Translations under genes and position numbers: made by a program
Part shown: positions 29,703-38,721 of the stretch, one piece after another
Layout of the letters: every line of letters starts with the position of its first letter
Numbering within the stretch: the stretch's first letter is position 1
Notes under the pieces: model-generated
Databases searched by the model: none
Told to the model about the DNA's origin: nothing
The model's input: the letters and a program-made list of their open reading frames with translations, nothing else
DNA from: an uncultured Flavobacteriaceae bacterium
Lineage (GTDB): Bacteria; Bacteroidota; Bacteroidia; Flavobacteriales; Flavobacteriaceae
DNA length: 64,000 nt
NCBI GenBank assembly: GCA_905480425.1
Contig: CAJQQG010000014.1
Span: 1-64,000, forward strand
Reading direction: 5' to 3'

Positions 29703-29736
29703 AATCATTTATTTTTTATGTAAAAAATAAATGATT
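29703..29736. repeat. perfect 16-bp AT-rich inverted repeat between ligA and the DUF6913 gene
   Basis: The arms at 29703-29718 and 29721-29736 are exact reverse complements with a 2-base TG centre. It contains a T-tract on either strand and so may stop transcription leaving ligA, or act as a regulatory palindrome upstream of the following gene. Confidence 0.6.
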
Positions 29737-29757
29737 AGTTAATTTCATAAATTAATA

Positions 29758-30282
29758 ATGGTTAGAATAATATCTGATTTTGTATTGAAATCACGTTTCA
29801 AGAAAAAATTAAAGTTATTAGCTTCTGTTTCGAAGTCGAATAGAAAACAGATTAAATCTATTGCAATTCTTGTTTCAGGGAATTATGAAGTTAAAGAACA
29901 CATGTTTATAGATTTCGCTAAAGCATTTAAAGTTCCAACCCAAAATATTACTATTGTGGTTTTTAATAAAAACAAAATACCTTTACAGAATACTAAATTA
30001 GGACAGCGCATTGAATGTTCAAAAGAAATGATAGATTTTTGGGGAAATTTCCCCAAAAAATTTAATACTTTTTTCAAAAAAGAAGTTGACTTATTAATCA
30101 ATTATTTTGATGACAACAGTCTACTTCCTTCATATGTAAGCGTATTTTGTAAAGCAAAATTAAGAGTAGGTTTTTCTTCAACTCAATATGCTATGAATGA
30201 TTTAATTCTAAATGTAAATCCGTTAGAAACTGATTTATTTCTATCTGAAGCAACAAAATATTTAAAATCTATTTTAAAGTAA
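29758..30282 (+). CDS. conserved flavobacterial protein (DUF6913-like)
   Basis: This 174-aa protein has no signal peptide or membrane helix. It has a basic N-terminal helix (about 10-30), alternating strands and helices including SIAILVSGNYEVK and VDLLINYFDDNSLL, and ends LFLSEATKYLKSILK. Its place directly before dapA matches, from memory, the DUF6913 family of Flavobacteriaceae. No catalytic motif is visible. It is six bases from dapA, so the two are co-transcribed. Confidence 0.7.
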   Translation: MVRIISDFVLKSRFKKKLKLLASVSKSNRKQIKSIAILVSGNYEVKEHMFIDFAKAFKVPTQNITIVVFNKNKIPLQNTKLGQRIECSKEMIDFWGNFPKKFNTFFKKEVDLLINYFDDNSLLPSYVSVFCKAKLRVGFSSTQYAMNDLILNVNPLETDLFLSEATKYLKSILK

Positions 30283-30287
30283 TCAAG

Positions 30288-31172
30288 ATGAATTTAAAAG
30301 GTTTGGGAGTTGCAATGATAACTCCATTTAAAAATGATGGTTCAATCGATTTTAAGGCTATTCCAGGAATCATAGAAAATTTTATTACGGGAAGGGTCGA
30401 TTATATTGTTATTTTTGGTACGACTGCTGAGGTTACTTGTTTGACCGATAATGAAAAGAAAGCTTTGATACAAGCTGTTGTTGAAGCTAATCAAAATAAG
30501 ATTCCTTTAGTAATAGGAATTGGAGGAAATGATACTGTCAAAGTACTGAATGAAATCCAGACTTCTGATTTGCATCCTTTTCAGGCTATATTATCCGTAT
30601 CACCTTATTACAATAAGCCTTCTCAAGAGGGGATATATCAGCACTTTGGCCAACTTGCTAAAGCGAGTTCATTACCAATTATTGTTTATAATGTTCCATC
30701 TAGAACTGGTAGTAATATTTATCCAGAAACCTTTTTGCGAATGACAAAAGATTTTGAAAATATCATTGCAATTAAAGATGCTTCAGGAGACATGATCCAG
30801 GCACAGGAAATCTTAAGAATTTGTCCTCCACATATTCAAGTTATTTCTGGGGATGATGCACTTACGTTACCAATGCTTCTTGCTGGTGCAGTTGGAACTA
30901 TCTCAGTTTTAGCGAATGCATTACCAATTCCTTTGTTAAGAATGTTTCATTATGTAGAGAATGGTGAATTCGAAAAGGCATACAACTTACACTATAGTTT
31001 ACTAGAAATTGTTAACCTAATTTTTGAAGAAGGAAACCCTGTTGGAGTAAAAGCGCTAATGGCGTCTATGGATTTTTGTGGAAAAACAGTTCGACTTCCA
31101 CTAATTGGTGCTTCCAGTGATCTTCATGATCGTATTGAGAATTCTTTAAAAACCTCTGTTTATTCGACGTAA
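30288..31172 (+). CDS. dapA: 4-hydroxy-tetrahydrodipicolinate synthase
   Basis: This 294-aa TIM-barrel aldolase condenses pyruvate with aspartate semialdehyde, the committed step to diaminopimelate and lysine. Family residues include FGTTAEVTCLTDNEK (substrate binding), YNVPSRTGSN with the catalytic tyrosine, and the Schiff-base lysine in IAIKDASGDM. The gene complements dapF elsewhere in the window. It follows the DUF6913-like gene by five bases. Confidence 0.95.
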   Translation: MNLKGLGVAMITPFKNDGSIDFKAIPGIIENFITGRVDYIVIFGTTAEVTCLTDNEKKALIQAVVEANQNKIPLVIGIGGNDTVKVLNEIQTSDLHPFQAILSVSPYYNKPSQEGIYQHFGQLAKASSLPIIVYNVPSRTGSNIYPETFLRMTKDFENIIAIKDASGDMIQAQEILRICPPHIQVISGDDALTLPMLLAGAVGTISVLANALPIPLLRMFHYVENGEFEKAYNLHYSLLEIVNLIFEEGNPVGVKALMASMDFCGKTVRLPLIGASSDLHDRIENSLKTSVYST

Positions 31173-31235
31173 TTTTGATTTTAAAATTTTAAAATTGTCT
31201 TTTGAATAAAAATTTAAATTCTCATTGTTATTTAG

Positions 31236-31243
31236 TACTTTTG
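31236..31243 (+). promoter_or_regulatory. -7 box in front of bamD
   Basis: TACTTTTG matches TAnnTTTG and ends four bases before the bamD ATG, implying a very short or absent leader. A TTG is present but too close (31225-31227) to be a standard -33 element. Confidence 0.4.
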
Positions 31244-31247
31244 TAAG

Positions 31248-32075
31248 ATGAATTCTAAATTTATTTTTGTTTCATCTCTAGTTTTGTTGTTAATAACGTT
31301 AATTTCATGTAGTGATTATCAAAAACTTATAAATAGTGACGACACCTCTAAAAAGTATAAACAAGCAGAAGTTTATTACAATAGCGGAGAATATAGAAAA
31401 GCAAATAGACTTTTTGAACAAATCATACCAAAATATAGAGGCAAGGCTCAGTCACAGCGTATTATTTTCTTTTTTGCAGATTCTTATTTTCAAACAAAAA
31501 GATATTACTTAGCTGCTAACCAATATCAAAATTTTGTCAAATCATATCCAAAAAGTGATCGAATTCAAGAAGCTAGCTTTAAAGCGGCAAAATCTTATTA
31601 TTATTTATCTCCAAGCTTTAGTTTAGACCAAGAGGATACATACACGGCAATTGAAAAACTTCAAGTATTTATTAATTTGTATCCTACTACAGAATATTCA
31701 GAAGAGGCAAATCAACTGATTAGTGAACTACAAGAAAAATTAGAACAGAAGGATTTTGAAATTGCAAAACAATATTTTACCATAAGAGATTACAAAGCAG
31801 CCATTAAAGCAAGCGATAATTTTATTGCTAGTTTTCCAGGTACTAAATTCAGAGAAGAAGCCCTTTACACAAAGTTTAATGCTTCTTATCAAATTGCAAT
31901 TAACAGTATTTTCTCTTTGAAAAAACAACGCCTTTCTGAATTACAAAAACAATTCGACATTATCCTACGTTATTATCCTGAAACAGTTTTTTTGAACGAT
32001 CTGGAAAATAAAATTATTAAAGTTAATTCAGAATTAGAAAAAATACAACCGACCATTTCAAAACTTTCAAAATAA
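31248..32075 (+). CDS. bamD: outer membrane assembly lipoprotein BamD
   Basis: This 275-aa lipoprotein belongs to the BAM complex that inserts beta-barrel proteins. The lipobox LITLISC puts the lipidated Cys at residue 21. The mature part consists of TPR-like repeats (YYNSGEYRKANRLFEQIIPK, FADSYFQTKRYYLAANQY, IRDYKAAIKASDNFIASFPG). It is followed by an omega-like subunit gene after four bases and begins a unit with rpoZ, coaBC and the DUF4835 gene. Confidence 0.9.
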   Translation: MNSKFIFVSSLVLLLITLISCSDYQKLINSDDTSKKYKQAEVYYNSGEYRKANRLFEQIIPKYRGKAQSQRIIFFFADSYFQTKRYYLAANQYQNFVKSYPKSDRIQEASFKAAKSYYYLSPSFSLDQEDTYTAIEKLQVFINLYPTTEYSEEANQLISELQEKLEQKDFEIAKQYFTIRDYKAAIKASDNFIASFPGTKFREEALYTKFNASYQIAINSIFSLKKQRLSELQKQFDIILRYYPETVFLNDLENKIIKVNSELEKIQPTISKLSK

Positions 32076-32079
32076 ATAT

Positions 32080-32409
32080 ATGACTAAGTACAGAGAATCT
32101 AAAGCGGCCTTAAACTCAAAAACATATGATCGTAATATAATTGAGGCACCCACAGAAAATATTTATGAAGCCTTAGCAATTATAGCTAAACGTTCCATAC
32201 AAATCAATTTGGACATTAAAAAAGAATTGCATGAAAAATTAGAAGAGTTTGCAACGCACAATGACAGTCTAGAGGAAATTTTCGAAAACAAAGAACAAAT
32301 TGAAGTGTCTCGTTTTTATGAGCGTCTACCAAAACCTCATGCAATGGCTGTTGAAGAGTGGTTAAATGAAAAAATATACCACCGTAACACAGAAGAATCT
32401 AACGACTAA
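32080..32409 (+). CDS. rpoZ: RNA polymerase omega-like subunit
   Basis: This is a 109-aa Rpb6/omega-type protein of the Bacteroidota form. ENIYEALAIIAKRSIQIN corresponds to the conserved NxYEaxxIxakRA region that latches the beta-prime subunit. The acidic C-terminal half (ENKEQIEVSRFYERLPKP) is typical of flavobacterial homologues. It lies between bamD and coaBC, its normal place in this group. Confidence 0.85.
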   Translation: MTKYRESKAALNSKTYDRNIIEAPTENIYEALAIIAKRSIQINLDIKKELHEKLEEFATHNDSLEEIFENKEQIEVSRFYERLPKPHAMAVEEWLNEKIYHRNTEESND

Positions 32410-32411
32410 GA

Positions 32412-33620
32412 ATGAGCTCGCTAAGCGGTAAAAAAATTTTACTCGGAATTTCGGGAGGAATTGCCGCTTATAAGACTCCATTATTAGTGCGTGAATTAAT
32501 AAAGTTCGGTGCAGAAATTCGTGTTTTAATGACACCATTTGCAAAAGACTTTGTTACTCCACTCACATTATCAGCTCTTTCTAAAAACCCGGTACTTTCA
32601 TCTTTTACCAATAATGAACTTGACAATCCAGTATGGAATAACCATGTAGAGTTAGGTCTTTGGGCGGATCTTTATATTATTGCTCCTGCAACGTCAAATA
32701 CTCTTTCATCCATGGCACAAGGACGTTGTAATAATTTACTTTTAGCAACCTATCTTTCTGCAAAATGTCCAGTTTTTATTGCTCCTGCGATGGATTTGGA
32801 TATGTATGCACATCCATCAAATCAGAAAAACATAAATCTTCTAGCATCATATGGAAATCAAATATTGCCTGTAGGCGAAGGAAATTTAGCAAGTGGTCTT
32901 GAAGGTAAAGGAAGGATGATGGAACCCCATCGAATCGCAGAAAACATTATTTCTTATTTTAATCCATCATTACCTTTGAAAAATAAAAAGGTATTAATTA
33001 CAGCTGGACCCACTTATGAAGCTATTGACCCTGTTCGCTTTATTGGTAATCATTCTTCAGGTAAAATGGGATTTTCTCTAGCTAGAGAAGCTGCTGAATT
33101 AGGTGCTAAAGTAACTTTAATTACTGGCCCTACTGCTCAAATTATTTCACATCCAAATGTACTGATAGTAAACGTGGTAAGTACTCTAGAAATGTTTGAT
33201 GCTGTTAAGGAATATTATTTAAATACAGACATTGCTATTGCCGCCGCCGCTGTTGCAGACTATAAGCCGGAGACACAAGTGCTTCAGAAAATTAAAAAGA
33301 AAGCAGATTTTTTGACATTGAATCTTGTCCCTACACAAGACATCCTAGCCTATATGGGATCACATAAAAAAAACCAATATCTTATTGGTTTTGCCCTAGA
33401 GACTAATAATGCTATAGAAAACGCTAAAGAAAAGTTGTATAATAAAAATTTAGATGGTGTTGTTTTAAATTCCCTTAAAGACGCGGGAGCTGGTTTTTCA
33501 GTATCCACTAATAAAATCACATATATTCATGCTAACCAAAGTATTAATGAGTTCCCCCTTCAATCAAAATCAGATTGTGCAAAAGTAATTTTTAAACAAA
33601 TCTTATCTAATGATACGTAA
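32412..33620 (+). CDS. coaBC: bifunctional phosphopantothenoylcysteine decarboxylase/synthase
   Basis: This 402-aa enzyme performs two steps of coenzyme A synthesis. The N-terminal CoaC flavoprotein domain has ILLGISGGIAAYKTP, with the catalytic His in NNHVELGLW and PAMDLDMYAHPS. The C-terminal CoaB domain (from about 190) has VLITAGPTYEAIDPVRFIGN and the nucleotide loop HSSGKMGFSLA. It starts two bases after rpoZ and overlaps the DUF4835 gene by 11 bases. Confidence 0.95.
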   Translation: MSSLSGKKILLGISGGIAAYKTPLLVRELIKFGAEIRVLMTPFAKDFVTPLTLSALSKNPVLSSFTNNELDNPVWNNHVELGLWADLYIIAPATSNTLSSMAQGRCNNLLLATYLSAKCPVFIAPAMDLDMYAHPSNQKNINLLASYGNQILPVGEGNLASGLEGKGRMMEPHRIAENIISYFNPSLPLKNKKVLITAGPTYEAIDPVRFIGNHSSGKMGFSLAREAAELGAKVTLITGPTAQIISHPNVLIVNVVSTLEMFDAVKEYYLNTDIAIAAAAVADYKPETQVLQKIKKKADFLTLNLVPTQDILAYMGSHKKNQYLIGFALETNNAIENAKEKLYNKNLDGVVLNSLKDAGAGFSVSTNKITYIHANQSINEFPLQSKSDCAKVIFKQILSNDT

Positions 33621-34500
33621 TTTTATTTTACTTATTTTTCTTAGTTTCTTTAATTCAATTAAATCACAAGAACTAAATGCTCAGGTAATTGTTAATTCTG
33701 ACCTGGTAAATCAAACCAATCAACAGATTTTTAAAACTTTAGAGAGGTCTATAAATGAGTTGATCAATACACAGGTGTGGACAAATCAAGACTTTTTAAA
33801 TCAAGAAAAAATAACGTGTTCCTTTGTTTTTAATTTAACTGGCTACAGTAATGATCGATTTGAAGCAACTCTTCAAGTACAATCTCAACGTCCTGTTTTT
33901 GATTCAAATTATGATAGTCCGGTTTTGAATTTTTTAGATAATGACATTGTATTTTCATATCAAGAATTCCAACCCTTATTTTTTAACAGAACAAGTTTTG
34001 AATCTAATTTAATTTCACTAATAAGCTATTATGCCTATGTTATTATTGGTTTAGATGCAGATAGTTTTAAATTAAATGGAGGATCACAGTATTATGAAAG
34101 TGCACTTCAAACTGTAAATTTAGCACAAACTTCTTCTGGAAAAGGTTGGAAGCCCTCTGATGGAACAAAGAATCGTTTTTGGCTTATTGATGCTCTACGT
34201 TCAAATAGCTTTAGAGAATATAGAAAAGCACTCTACATCTATCATAGAAAGGGTTTGGATTTTATGACGGAAAGTCCACTTGAAGGTAAAAATCAAGTTA
34301 TGGAAGCACTCAAGCAATTAGGTCCTTTAAATCAAAGAAGACCTAATAACTTTTTGTTGCAAATGTTTTTTGATTCAAAAGTAGAGGAAATAATCAATCT
34401 ATTTGGAGAAGGTCCAAAAGTTAATTTTAAAGAAACAGTAGATATTCTTAATAGATTAGCTCCTTTATTTGGTACAAGATGGAAACAAATTAAAGCCTAA
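33610..34500 (+). CDS. secreted DUF4835 family protein
   Basis: This 296-aa protein has an N-terminal signal (about 1-19, ending IKSQ) and no other membrane segment, so it is probably periplasmic. It contains INTQVWTNQDFLNQEKI and the conserved DALRSNSFREYRKALYIYHRKGLD, both familiar from the DUF4835 family found at this locus in Flavobacteriaceae. Some databases, as I recall, link the family to type IX secretion (PorD); I cannot confirm this here. It overlaps coaBC by 11 bases. Confidence 0.8.
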   Translation: MIRNFILLIFLSFFNSIKSQELNAQVIVNSDLVNQTNQQIFKTLERSINELINTQVWTNQDFLNQEKITCSFVFNLTGYSNDRFEATLQVQSQRPVFDSNYDSPVLNFLDNDIVFSYQEFQPLFFNRTSFESNLISLISYYAYVIIGLDADSFKLNGGSQYYESALQTVNLAQTSSGKGWKPSDGTKNRFWLIDALRSNSFREYRKALYIYHRKGLDFMTESPLEGKNQVMEALKQLGPLNQRRPNNFLLQMFFDSKVEEIINLFGEGPKVNFKETVDILNRLAPLFGTRWKQIKA

Positions 34501-34543
34501 TTTTTATATATTAAAATTATATAATTAAACGAAAACAAAAACC

Positions 34544-36196
34544 TTGTTACGTAAGATAAAAATACAAAACTTCGCACTTATTGAGGACCTTGAAATTTCT
34601 TTTGAAAATGGCATGAGCTCAATTACTGGAGAGACTGGCGCTGGTAAATCGATTCTTTTAGGTGGTTTATCTCTGGTTTTGGGAAAACGAGCTGACCTTT
34701 CCAGTTTACTTGATATTACCAAAAAGTGTATTGTTGAAGCTTCTTTTGATATTGATTCTTATAATTTAGAAACTTCTTTTGAAAGGTTAGATCTCGATTA
34801 CGATAAACATACTATTTTACGTAGAGAAATTTTACCTCAAAGTAAATCAAGAGCCTTTGTTAATGATACGCCTGTTAATTTAGATGTATTACAAAAAATC
34901 AGTCAAAAACTTCTTGATATTCACTCTCAAAATGATACCCTAACTCTTTTAGAAAATGACTATCAATTTGAAATTTTAGATGCCCTAGGTTCATGTGCTA
35001 GCCTATTAAAACCTTATACGGATACATTAAATGCTTACAAAAAAGTATTAAATGAGTATTCTCATTGGGCGACTCTGAAAAACAAATCTCAAGATTCATT
35101 AGAGCTTAAAAATTTTCTTTTTGATGAACTATCTTCTATTAATTTAAAAGAAGGAATGGAAGACAACTTAGAAAGTAAAATTTCTTCGCTTTCAAATATT
35201 GATTATATACAAACTTCTTTTTCTCAGAGCATAGAGCTTCTAGGAGCTGAATCAACAGGGATTATAGATCGTATTCTAAGTGTTAGGGCTTTAATCAAAG
35301 GATTATCTAAAATTGATCCTAAATATTCATTATTAAATGAACGTGTTCAAGATATATCAATCGAAACAGATGATCTTTTAAATGAATTAAAAATTCAATT
35401 AGATCAAATAGAAGCTAACCCACAGGAATTAGAAATACTTCAAGCTCAATTAGATCAAGTAAATACAATGCTTCAAAAACATAAGGTAACATCTGTATTA
35501 GACTTAATAAATGTAAAAAATAAGTTAGAGAATGAATTACAGCAAACCTTAGATATTGACAATAAATTAAAAATCCTTATGATTGATAAAAACAATTATA
35601 AGGAACGTCTAGAAAAATTTGCCCATTCCATTTCTATTAACCGTAAAAAAGCTATTAAAGTTTTAGAAATCGAGCTTAGAGAATTAGTAGGAAAAATGGG
35701 AATGCCCGAAGCAACTTTTAATATTCAATTAAATCCAGCTCCTGAATTTTTATCAAATGGAAAGGACCATATCTTATTTCAGTTTAGTGCTAATAAAGGA
35801 GGAAAATTTAACTTGCTTAAAAAAGTTGCTTCAGGAGGAGAACTTTCCAGAATAATGCTTGCCATAAAGTATATCTTATCTCGTTATAAGAAACTACCAA
35901 CTTTAATTTTTGATGAAATTGATACAGGAGTTTCAGGAAAAATTTCTGATAGTATAGCTGATATTATGAAGACTTTATCTTATAAGCTTCAGGTTTTAAC
36001 AATTACTCACCTGCCTCAAGTTGCTGCAAAGGGAAATCATCATTTTAAAGTACAAAAATCTATGAGTAATGGTAAAACGGTTACTTCGCTAAAAAAACTA
36101 TCAAATGACGAACGGATTGAAGAAATAGCCATGATGTTATCTGGAAATGAAATCACACCAACTGCAATTGCACACGCTAAACAATTAATGAATTAA
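34544..36196 (+). CDS. recN: DNA repair protein RecN, TTG start
   Basis: This 550-aa SMC-like ATPase aids double-strand-break repair. It has the N-terminal ATPase half with GETGAGKSILLGGLSLVLGK, a long coiled-coil region (about 150-370), and the C-terminal half with ASGGELSRIMLAIKYI (signature) and LPTLIFDEIDTGVSGK (Walker B). The only credible start is TTG 34544 (LRKIKIQNFALIED); there is no in-frame ATG at the N-terminus. It is preceded by a short AT-rich gap after the DUF4835 gene and followed by fabI. Confidence 0.94.
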   Translation: MLRKIKIQNFALIEDLEISFENGMSSITGETGAGKSILLGGLSLVLGKRADLSSLLDITKKCIVEASFDIDSYNLETSFERLDLDYDKHTILRREILPQSKSRAFVNDTPVNLDVLQKISQKLLDIHSQNDTLTLLENDYQFEILDALGSCASLLKPYTDTLNAYKKVLNEYSHWATLKNKSQDSLELKNFLFDELSSINLKEGMEDNLESKISSLSNIDYIQTSFSQSIELLGAESTGIIDRILSVRALIKGLSKIDPKYSLLNERVQDISIETDDLLNELKIQLDQIEANPQELEILQAQLDQVNTMLQKHKVTSVLDLINVKNKLENELQQTLDIDNKLKILMIDKNNYKERLEKFAHSISINRKKAIKVLEIELRELVGKMGMPEATFNIQLNPAPEFLSNGKDHILFQFSANKGGKFNLLKKVASGGELSRIMLAIKYILSRYKKLPTLIFDEIDTGVSGKISDSIADIMKTLSYKLQVLTITHLPQVAAKGNHHFKVQKSMSNGKTVTSLKKLSNDERIEEIAMMLSGNEITPTAIAHAKQLMN

Positions 36197-36224
36197 ATGT
36201 ATATTTGAAAACAAAATTTTACAA

Positions 36225-37043
36225 ATGAAACACAAAATCTTAGAGGGTAAAAAAGGAATTATTTTTGGAGCTTTAGACGACCAATCTATAGCCTGGAAAA
36301 CTGCAGAGTCAGTTGCAGATGCTGGAGGAAAGTTTGTCCTTACGAATGCTCCTGTAGCTCTAAGGATGGGGACTATAAATTTACTAGCAGAAAAAACAGG
36401 TTCAAAAGTAATTGCTGCTGATGCCACAAGTATAGATAATTTAAATTCTTTAATAGATCAATCTCAAGAAATTCTTGGAGGAAATCTTGACTTTGTTTTA
36501 CATTCTATTGGTATGTCAGTTAATGTTAGAAAAGGAAAGCATTACACTGACTTAAACCATGATTGGATGGCAAAAGGATGGGATGTTTCAGCTGTTTCTT
36601 TTCATAAATTAATGCAATGCCTTTATAAGAAAGATGCAATGAATTCTTGGGGTAGTATCGTGGCACTTTCATACGTAGCCGCTCAACGTACTTTCCCAAA
36701 TTATAATGATATGGCTGATAATAAAGCATATTTAGAATCCATCGCTCGTAGTTTTGGATACTTCTTTGGAAAAAACAAAAAAGTTCGTGTCAATACTATT
36801 TCTCAATCTCCAACTCTTACAACAGCTGGAAAAGGAGTTCAAGGTTTAGATGGTTTTTTGAACTATGCAGAGAAAATGTCTCCATTAGGTAATGCAACTG
36901 CAAAAGAATGCGCAGACTATACGGTTTCATTATTCTCCGACTACACAAAAAAGGTAACGCTTCAGAATTTATTTCATGATGGAGGATTTTCTAATGTTGG
37001 GGTTAGTCAAGAGGTTATTGACTCCTTAAGTAATTCAGAATAA
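36225..37043 (+). CDS. fabI: enoyl-[acyl-carrier-protein] reductase (FabI type)
   Basis: This 272-aa SDR-fold enzyme reduces trans-2-enoyl-ACP with NADH in the last step of fatty-acid elongation. The atypical FabI nucleotide site reads GIIFGALDDQSIAWKTAE, and the catalytic pair is Tyr160 and Lys167 (YNDMADNK, Y-x6-K). VRVNTISQSPTLTTAGKGV corresponds to the substrate-binding loop. The gene lies 28 bases after recN in the same direction. Confidence 0.92.
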   Translation: MKHKILEGKKGIIFGALDDQSIAWKTAESVADAGGKFVLTNAPVALRMGTINLLAEKTGSKVIAADATSIDNLNSLIDQSQEILGGNLDFVLHSIGMSVNVRKGKHYTDLNHDWMAKGWDVSAVSFHKLMQCLYKKDAMNSWGSIVALSYVAAQRTFPNYNDMADNKAYLESIARSFGYFFGKNKKVRVNTISQSPTLTTAGKGVQGLDGFLNYAEKMSPLGNATAKECADYTVSLFSDYTKKVTLQNLFHDGGFSNVGVSQEVIDSLSNSE

Positions 37044-37064
37044 GATTTATAGTAATGAAAAGTT

Positions 37065-38027
37065 ATGCAGTTAAAAAAAAATGAATTTGAAAAAGTTTTA
37101 AGGCTGCTTCCCTCTAAGGAGCGTTTTAAATTTTTCTTTTTATTTATTTTACTGTCATTCATTTTTTGGCTTAGCACAAAACTTTCAAACACTTATCAGA
37201 TAGAGCAATCCTTTAGTATTCATTGGAAAAATATTCCTAAAGGAATTGTTATTGATAATGACTCTTCAGAATTAGGCTTATCAATTACAGCAAGCGGAAT
37301 AGAAATATTATGGTACCGTTTGTTTAAAAATAAGATTAGTTTAGTTCTTAATAAAAATATCTTTATTGGCAAAGAGGCTTTTGTTTCAATTGATAATGAG
37401 CGTTTTAATATTCAACAACAGTTATTCGATAATACTATTTTAAATCAAATAACAACCCCTGTTATGAAAATAGCTTATGCAAGGTTAGGTGTTAAGAAAG
37501 TTAAAATTTCTTCTGAGCCCACTCTGAAATTTAGAGCTGGATATCTCAGTGATTCTCCCTTAACAATTTATCCAGACAGCCTTTTGGTTTGGGGCTCGCA
37601 AGATGTATTGGATACTTTGACTAGAGTTAAAACAGTTTCTTTTGTTATGGAGGATATTTTTGAGTCTTTTAAGAAAGCTATTCTTTTAGAGAATCTAACT
37701 AACCTTCGATATGATATTAAAGAAGTTAATATAAAGCAGGAGATTTCTCGGCATTCAGAAAAAAAATTTATTCTTCCAATTGAAATTATAAACATTCCAA
37801 AATCTGTTAGGGTAAAATTATTTCCTCCCACGGCAAACGTAAAAGCAACAATGCCTTTAACTTTACTGAAAGGTTTTAATTTAAAGGACTTTATGTTAGT
37901 AGTTGATTATGAATTAATTCTAAAAAATGAATTAACTCACTTACCAATTCGATTGGTGAAACAACCCAGTCAAGTGAAGAAAGTCATTTGGGAACCTAAA
38001 ACAGTAAATTATCTAATAAGAAAATGA
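37065..38027 (+). CDS. YbbR-like (CdaR-type) membrane-anchored protein
   Basis: This 320-aa protein has one N-terminal membrane helix (about 23-41, FFFLFILLSFIFWLSTKLS) and an extracytoplasmic region with repeated beta-rich YbbR segments (for example LTIYPDSLLVWGSQDVLD, and VKLFPPTANVKATMPL). In Firmicutes CdaR regulates the c-di-AMP synthase; here no CdaA neighbour is present, so that role is not implied. It overlaps coaE by four bases, the usual flavobacterial arrangement. Confidence 0.8.
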   Translation: MQLKKNEFEKVLRLLPSKERFKFFFLFILLSFIFWLSTKLSNTYQIEQSFSIHWKNIPKGIVIDNDSSELGLSITASGIEILWYRLFKNKISLVLNKNIFIGKEAFVSIDNERFNIQQQLFDNTILNQITTPVMKIAYARLGVKKVKISSEPTLKFRAGYLSDSPLTIYPDSLLVWGSQDVLDTLTRVKTVSFVMEDIFESFKKAILLENLTNLRYDIKEVNIKQEISRHSEKKFILPIEIINIPKSVRVKLFPPTANVKATMPLTLLKGFNLKDFMLVVDYELILKNELTHLPIRLVKQPSQVKKVIWEPKTVNYLIRK

Positions 38028-38605
38028 AAGTCATTGGATTAACAGGTGGTATTGGCAGCGGTAAAACAACTATTTTGAAGTGGTTTGAGACTCAAAATAT
38101 TCCATGTTTTGAATCAGATGCTGTTGCGAAGACTCTGCTAAATTCTTCACTTAAATCTCGTGTTAGTAAAATTTTTGGAAATAATATATACAATTCATTA
38201 GGTATATTAAATCGAAAAAAGTTAGCTGCACGGGTCTTTAATAATCCAAAAGAATTGACTAAGTTAAATGTAATTGTTCATCCAGCAGTGGAGAGTGCTT
38301 TTGAAGATTTCAAACAAAAACATAAAGAAGATTCAATTATAATTAAAGAAGCTGCTATTTTATTTGAATCAGGTGGCTATAAAAATTGTGATGCTATAAT
38401 TTTAGTTATTGCTTCTAAAGAAAGTAGAATTCAACGAGTTTTAAAGCGAGATAAGATTAAAAAAAAAGATATTGAAGCAAGAATTAGACTCCAGTGGTCA
38501 GACGATAAAAAGAAAGTATTATCCGATTATTTGATCCAAAATGAATATCTTCAAACTGCACTAGATCAAGCGAATAAAATCCTTAACTCTTTGCTTAATA
38601 GTTAA
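38024..38605 (+). CDS. coaE: dephospho-CoA kinase
   Basis: This 193-aa P-loop kinase performs the final step of coenzyme A synthesis. It has GLTGGIGSGKTTILKWF (Walker A), ESDAVAKTLL and IVHPAVESAFEDF, all family features, and a lid with RVLKRDKIKKKDIEARI. Together with coaBC it puts two of the CoA genes in this window. It is coupled to the YbbR-like gene by a four-base overlap. Confidence 0.94.
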   Translation: MKVIGLTGGIGSGKTTILKWFETQNIPCFESDAVAKTLLNSSLKSRVSKIFGNNIYNSLGILNRKKLAARVFNNPKELTKLNVIVHPAVESAFEDFKQKHKEDSIIIKEAAILFESGGYKNCDAIILVIASKESRIQRVLKRDKIKKKDIEARIRLQWSDDKKKVLSDYLIQNEYLQTALDQANKILNSLLNS

Positions 38606-38721
38606 GTTGGGAGGATTAACATAGTTTTAGGTTTTTTTATCAATTAAAAAATTGAAATTTGTGGTAAATAATAAATACCCAAACACTCATTCTTTTAAAA
38701 AGATGTGTTGAAAGTAATCAT

